Position numbers and translations under genes: made by a program
Shown: piece after piece, positions 40,392 to 44,038 of the stretch
Position numbering within the stretch: position 1 is the stretch's first letter
How the letters are laid out: each line of letters begins with the position of its first letter
The notes under the pieces: model-generated
Told to the model about the DNA's origin: nothing
Seen by the model: the letters and a program-made list of their open reading frames with translations, nothing else
The model's database searches: none
NCBI GenBank assembly: GCA_025462965.1
Contig: JAOAPQ010000596.1
Span: forward strand, 1 to 44,038
Direction: 5' to 3'
Source of the DNA: Bryobacterales bacterium
GTDB taxonomy: Bacteria > Acidobacteriota > Terriglobia > Bryobacterales > Bryobacteraceae
DNA: 44,038 bases

Positions 40392-43057
40392 GTCGGCGGA
40401 GTGTATTTGCCGCACGGTTCCGAGGCTTGTTTGTCCGAAATCGGCTGGACCGCGAAATGGACGACGAGGTTCGCTTTCATCTGGAAATGCAGGCTGAGGA
40501 CAATCTGCGAACAGGGATGAGTCCTCTCGATGCACACTATGCCGCGATACGCAGCTTTGGAGGAGTGGAGCCGATGAGGGAAGTCTACAGGGAGCAGCGG
40601 AGCCTTCCGCTGATCGAAAGGACGCTCCAGGACGTTCGCTATGCGCTTCGAACGATGCGTGGGAGTCCCGCGTTTACAGTTGCGGCCATTCTGACCCTGG
40701 CGCTGGGTATAGGCGCCAATACCACGATTTTCCATGTGCTCGACGTGGTTGTGTTGCGGCCGCTCCCGGTGCGCGATCCAGATGGATTGGTCCTCCTGCA
40801 AGGTGTCAGCAACGGCAAGCAGGTGGGCTTCAGTTATCCGTTGTTCCGTGAGATGTCGGCGCGTCAACACGAGGTGGAGGGCATGTTCGCGGCATACGAC
40901 TTTCCCGTTCATACCGCGACGCTTCAGGATTCCGTTACGTTGAGTCCGGTGAGCGCGCGTCTGGCCACAGGTGGATACTTCCGGCTACTCGGCGTTAACG
41001 CGCGACCCGGCCGCACATTTACTGAGGAGGACGACGCGCCATCGGCGCAGCCGGTCGCTGTGATCAGTTATGGTTTCTGGCAGCGGGCTTTCGCCGGCAG
41101 AACAGACGCGATCGGGCAGCGGCTGCATATCAACAACACGGTCATCACAGTGGTTGGCGTGACTCCGCCCGAGTTTTTCGGAGAGCGCATGGGATCCGTT
41201 CCCGACGTTTGGCTGCCCATCAGCCTGGCGCGACGCGTAGAGGCGTCTAACTGGCTGGATCAACCGGGTTGGGGACTCCTCTCGCCAATGGCGCGTCTGC
41301 GGCCGGGTATTTCGCGCGAGCAGGCACAGGCAGCGCTCAATGTGCTCTACGCGCAAATGGGCGACATTATGTTCAATGGGGAGAAAACAAAGCAAATCCA
41401 TTTGGATGTGAAGCCGGGCAGCCAGGGAATTCGGGAGATTCGCGAAAAATTCTCAAGTCCGCTCTGGCTGTTGATGGGGATTGTCGGATTGGTGGTTCTA
41501 ATCGCCTGTTGCAATCTGGCCAACCTGCTGCTTGCACGGGGGGAAGCTCGTTCCCACGAGATCGGCGTAAGACTGGCGCTGGGTGCAGGGCGAACCCGGC
41601 TGGTACGGCAGTTGCTTACGGAGAGCCTGCTGCTCGCTATTCTCGGGGGCCTCCTGGGAATCGGTTTCGCGGTGTTTGGCTCGCGCGAGTTGGTTGCGTT
41701 AGCTTCAAGCGGGCCTGGATCGGGAATTGCGCTTCAAATGGATTGGCGCGTCCTCTGCTTCACGGCCGGGCTTTGCGTTCTTACGACCGGTATCTTCGGG
41801 CTCGCGCCCGCGTTGTTGGCCACCAAAATCGATTTGCAGCCAACTCTGCAGGCTAACCGGCGGACGCAGAGCGGAAGCCATTCGGCGCAGGTGTTGGCAA
41901 AGGGGTTTGTGGTTGCACAGGTTGCGGTTTCACTATTGCTTTTAGCCGGCGCTTCCGTTCTGGTGCGATCGTTCTGGAATCTGACACATCAGGATTTTGG
42001 GTATCGGCAAGAGGGGGTACTGATGCTGCGGTTGCCATTCGATATCTCCAATTTCAGACAGACGAGGAATGCAGCTTTTTGCGACACGATTGTGCAGCGA
42101 ATGAGCAAACTTTCCGGTGTGAGGTCGGCGGCATTGGCGGGCTCAGGGCTACTCGACAGCCTGCAGAAGATGGGAAAGGTGGCTCTTCCGAATCGCGTTC
42201 CGCAGGGTGGCGATCAGGCGCGATACGTCTCTGTGTCACCGCATTATTTTGAGGCCATGGGTATTCCGATCATTGCGGGCCGTCCAATCACGGACCGGGA
42301 CCGCATCGCAACGGAGAGGGTTGCGGTGATCAGCGAAACGGCCTCACGCCGGCTTTTTGGGTCTGATAATCCGGCGGGACTTTTCTTTTCAGACGGAGAT
42401 AGCTTCGATGCGAAACATTCGATTCAGATTGTCGGAGTGGCGCGTGATGTACGATTCTCGGGACCTCGGGAGCCATTCGGAGTCGTAGTATTTGAGGCTC
42501 TGTGGCAGTCGCCGGCGCCGCTCGGTGCGGTGGTGTTGCGGACGGCGGGAGACCCAAAGCTGTTAGCGAAGCCAGCTCTGGCTGCTCTGCGCGAGGTTGC
42601 GCCCAACCTGAAAATTACGGGCGCCCTGTCTCTGACGGAACTCCTGGAATCAAAGCTGGGACAAGAACACATGATGGCTCTGCTCTCGGGCGCCTTCGGG
42701 ACGCTGGCGCTCCTGCTGGCAGGTGTCGGTCTCTACGGAGTTATAGCCTACGCGGTGGAGCGACGCACGAAGGAGATTGGTGTACGACTGGCGCTCGGCG
42801 CGAACCAGCGCCAGGTCATCGTGTTGTTGCTGCGCGAACTCCTGCTCTTGGTCTCGATGGGCCTGGCCATTGGGGGCGCCGCGATCCTCGTGCTGGGACC
42901 GTGGGTGCGGGCTCTGCTCTTCGGCCTCAGTCCGTACGATCCGATCATGTTGAGTCTTTCGGGCGCGCTGCTGGTGACAGTGGCGTTGTTCGCGGGATAT
43001 CTTGCCACCCATCGTGCCGCGCGGCTTAACCCTCTCGATGCGCTGCGTCAGGGGTGA
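40388..43057 (+). CDS. ADOP-family permease (acidobacterial duplicated orphan permease, FtsX/MacB-like)
   Basis: An 889-residue membrane protein with the duplicated MacB/FtsX architecture. A short N-terminal domain (about 1-80; DREMDDEVRFHLEMQAEDNL) precedes TM1 (about 95-120, AAILTLALGIGANTTIFHVL), a first periplasmic MacB-type core domain (about 120-335), an FtsX membrane region (about 355-480; LIACCNLANLLLARGEARSHEIGVRLALGAGRTRLVRQLL), a second half starting about 505 (VVAQVAVSLLLLAGASVLVR), a second periplasmic domain, and a last membrane region (about 760-885) with ERRTKEIGVRLALGANQRQV. No ATPase gene is adjacent, hence orphan. The start is ATG 40388, overlapping PadR; the open frame upstream to 39896 is not used. 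It may export a compound or act in envelope mechanotransmission; substrate unknown. Confidence 0.93.
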   Translation: MSRRSVFAARFRGLFVRNRLDREMDDEVRFHLEMQAEDNLRTGMSPLDAHYAAIRSFGGVEPMREVYREQRSLPLIERTLQDVRYALRTMRGSPAFTVAAILTLALGIGANTTIFHVLDVVVLRPLPVRDPDGLVLLQGVSNGKQVGFSYPLFREMSARQHEVEGMFAAYDFPVHTATLQDSVTLSPVSARLATGGYFRLLGVNARPGRTFTEEDDAPSAQPVAVISYGFWQRAFAGRTDAIGQRLHINNTVITVVGVTPPEFFGERMGSVPDVWLPISLARRVEASNWLDQPGWGLLSPMARLRPGISREQAQAALNVLYAQMGDIMFNGEKTKQIHLDVKPGSQGIREIREKFSSPLWLLMGIVGLVVLIACCNLANLLLARGEARSHEIGVRLALGAGRTRLVRQLLTESLLLAILGGLLGIGFAVFGSRELVALASSGPGSGIALQMDWRVLCFTAGLCVLTTGIFGLAPALLATKIDLQPTLQANRRTQSGSHSAQVLAKGFVVAQVAVSLLLLAGASVLVRSFWNLTHQDFGYRQEGVLMLRLPFDISNFRQTRNAAFCDTIVQRMSKLSGVRSAALAGSGLLDSLQKMGKVALPNRVPQGGDQARYVSVSPHYFEAMGIPIIAGRPITDRDRIATERVAVISETASRRLFGSDNPAGLFFSDGDSFDAKHSIQIVGVARDVRFSGPREPFGVVVFEALWQSPAPLGAVVLRTAGDPKLLAKPALAALREVAPNLKITGALSLTELLESKLGQEHMMALLSGAFGTLALLLAGVGLYGVIAYAVERRTKEIGVRLALGANQRQVIVLLLRELLLLVSMGLAIGGAAILVLGPWVRALLFGLSPYDPIMLSLSGALLVTVALFAGYLATHRAARLNPLDALRQG

Positions 43058-43063
43058 GAGTCG

Positions 43064-43087
43064 TCTGACACCCGGCGAAGTGTTAGA
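43064..43087. other. short hairpin between the permease and recombinase genes
   Basis: TCTGACAC and GTGTTAGA pair over 8 positions with one G-T pair and an 8-base loop. There is no T tract, so it is not a standard terminator; its position just before a tyrosine recombinase makes a recombination site conceivable but unsupported. Confidence 0.25.
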
Positions 43088-43095
43088 AGCGAATC

Positions 43096-43716
43096 GTGGT
43101 TCGCCGCCGAAAGTTTAGAGCGCGCGGAAAATTGCTCCTGCCCACGTGCAACACCAGACACGTGCTGTTGGCGGTCCTTTACAACACCGGTGCCCGCATT
43201 CAGGAGGCGCTGGATCTCTCTCCCCAAGCCGTTCGCTGGGAATCGCCGTTCCAGGTTCGACTGCGCGGTAAAGGGCGAAAAGAGCGGCGCTGCCCACTCT
43301 GGCCCGAGACAATCGAACTGCTGAAGGCTCTTTTGAAACGAAAACCTCGCGGGGAGGGCGAACCCATCTTCGTGAATCGGTATGGACATCCTCTTAAGGC
43401 TTCGGGCGTTCGCTTCAAGTTGAAGCAGTATGTGGAGGCCGCAGCCCGGAAGGTACCCTCACTCGCCGGCAAGCGAGTGTCCCCGCATAAGTTTCGACAC
43501 GCCACTGCGGTAAGTCTTGTCGCTGCAGGTGTTGACGTGACCGTGATACGTGACTGGCTGGGACATGAAAGCCTCGACACAACAAACATCTACGCCAGGG
43601 CGAGTTTGGAAACCAAACGCAAGGCTCTGGAGAAAGTAGATTCTTCCGCGCGACCGGCCAAACCTCCACGATGGAAACGGGAGGTGGAGCTGTTGGAGTG
43701 GCTCGACTCGCTCTAA
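43096..43716 (+). CDS. tyrosine recombinase/integrase, catalytic domain only
   Basis: A 206-residue member of the tyrosine recombinase (phage integrase) family, which cuts and rejoins DNA through a 3'-phosphotyrosine. All six active-site residues are in place: Arg34 (TGARIQEAL), Lys59 (RGKGRKERR), His131 and Arg134 (HKFRHATA), His157 (WLGHESLDTT) and Tyr166 (NIYARAS). The N-terminal SAM-like core-binding domain found in typical 300-residue integrases is missing; the protein starts (GTG 43096) about where the catalytic domain starts. Either the gene is 5'-truncated or this is a genuinely short recombinase. The 38 bases to the permease gene contain no coding remnant of the missing domain. No ribosome site of note. 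Confidence 0.85.
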   Translation: MVRRRKFRARGKLLLPTCNTRHVLLAVLYNTGARIQEALDLSPQAVRWESPFQVRLRGKGRKERRCPLWPETIELLKALLKRKPRGEGEPIFVNRYGHPLKASGVRFKLKQYVEAAARKVPSLAGKRVSPHKFRHATAVSLVAAGVDVTVIRDWLGHESLDTTNIYARASLETKRKALEKVDSSARPAKPPRWKREVELLEWLDSL

Positions 43717-43746
43717 GAACACCGGAAATTATCGAGTGGTACACTT

Positions 43747-43778
43747 GGCCGGGCACCTGCACACACAGATGTCCGGCC
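43747..43778 (+). terminator. possible rho-independent terminator after the recombinase gene
   Basis: GGCCGGGCA (43747-43755) pairs with TGTCCGGCC (43770-43778) over 9 positions with one G-T pair and a 14-base loop, followed by the pyrimidine run tctttcct. The T tract is imperfect, so the call is moderate. Confidence 0.4.
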
Positions 43779-43807
43779 TCTTTCCTCGCCATTATTGAAA
43801 CCTCGTC

Positions 43808-44038
43808 ATGAGCTTAAAGGGCTATTCGGTGAACTGGGTGCCTGTGGAGTCGAGTGTTTTCACTGCGGCCGCGTACCTCAGTAGCAGGCATTTGCTTTAT
43901 TTGAGGTTCCAGAGTGGCGATGTCTATCGCTACTTCGATTTTCCACCGGAACAGTACGATGAGTTCTTCGCGGGCCGAATCTAAGGGCGGCTATTTCGGT
44001 TACAACATTCGTGACCAGTTCCGTTGCGAACGGGTTTC
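43808..44038 (+). pseudogene. KTSC-domain protein gene with one-base frameshift, running off the window
   Basis: The frame from ATG 43808 encodes 58 residues, MSLKGYSVNWVPVESSVFTA through YLRFQSGDVYRYFDFPPEQY to EFFAGRI, and matches the KTSC domain (PF13619), a small fold of unknown function often found beside RNA- or DNA-acting proteins. Removing one G from the GGG at 43972-43974 restores AAESKGGYFGYNIRDQFRCE, the expected C-terminal half of the domain, which then stays open to the right edge. The insertion may be a real mutation or a sequencing error at a short G run. It is listed as a pseudogene on that basis; if the read is wrong the gene is intact. Confidence 0.75.

Noticed and set aside
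1-44038. CRISPR arrays, tRNA or rRNA genes
   Set aside because: No regularly spaced direct repeats and no cloverleaf or rRNA-like sequence were noticed when reading through. A dedicated scan (tRNAscan-SE, Infernal) could still find something missed by eye.

Overview
The window (GC-rich, roughly 60%) looks like a chromosomal stretch from an Acidobacteriota genome, most likely of the Bryobacterales/Solibacter type. This rests on the combination of two large Oar-like TonB-dependent receptors, an orphan duplicated FtsX-type permease (ADOP family) with its PadR regulator, an acidobacterial-style VWFA protein, a Ser/Thr kinase fused to a PD40 propeller, and DUF1592/DUF1552 gene pairs. No RNA genes and no CRISPR array were seen.

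Layout, left to right. (1) 1-4000: the 3' part of a GAF-GAF-PAS hybrid histidine kinase, cut by the window edge, then an aldehyde dehydrogenase 9 bases downstream. (2) 4256-9879: an AraC-type regulator divergent from a TonB receptor and an alginate-lyase-like protein, a small polysaccharide-use locus. (3) 9887-10920: a decayed IS91-family transposase remnant that starts almost on the lyase stop codon. (4) 11083-18430: a membrane Ser/Thr kinase with propeller sensor, a BNR-repeat pseudogene, a large secreted protein of unknown function, a divergent M48-like protein whose catalytic Glu is replaced by Ala, and another broken gene. (5) 18448-25238: an FG-GAP propeller protein, a PQQ dehydrogenase with a C-terminal cytochrome c domain, and a second TonB receptor whose promoter carries an exact tandem 11-bp repeat. 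(6) 25227-34216: two DUF1592-DUF1552 pairs arranged back to back, one extended by an ankyrin-repeat gene. (7) 34240-39479: a possible outer-membrane barrel gene divergent from a tightly packed cluster of three secreted-protein genes. The first two share an unrecognised N-terminal four-cysteine signature and the third is a VWFA protein. (8) 39480-43057: a repeat-rich intergenic region, then PadR and the ADOP permease. (9) 43096-44038: a tyrosine recombinase reduced to its catalytic domain and a KTSC-domain gene carrying a one-base frameshift, running off the right edge.

Most products are predicted to be exported or envelope-associated: receptors, lyase, PQQ enzyme, multi-domain cytochromes and propellers. 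This fits a soil-type heterotroph that degrades polymers and oxidises substrates in the periplasm. The best candidate for something undescribed is the 35.2-39.5 kb secreted cluster. Next are the duplicated DUF1592/DUF1552 locus and the catalytically degenerate M48 homologue. All family assignments were made by eye from the translated sequence; no searches were run.
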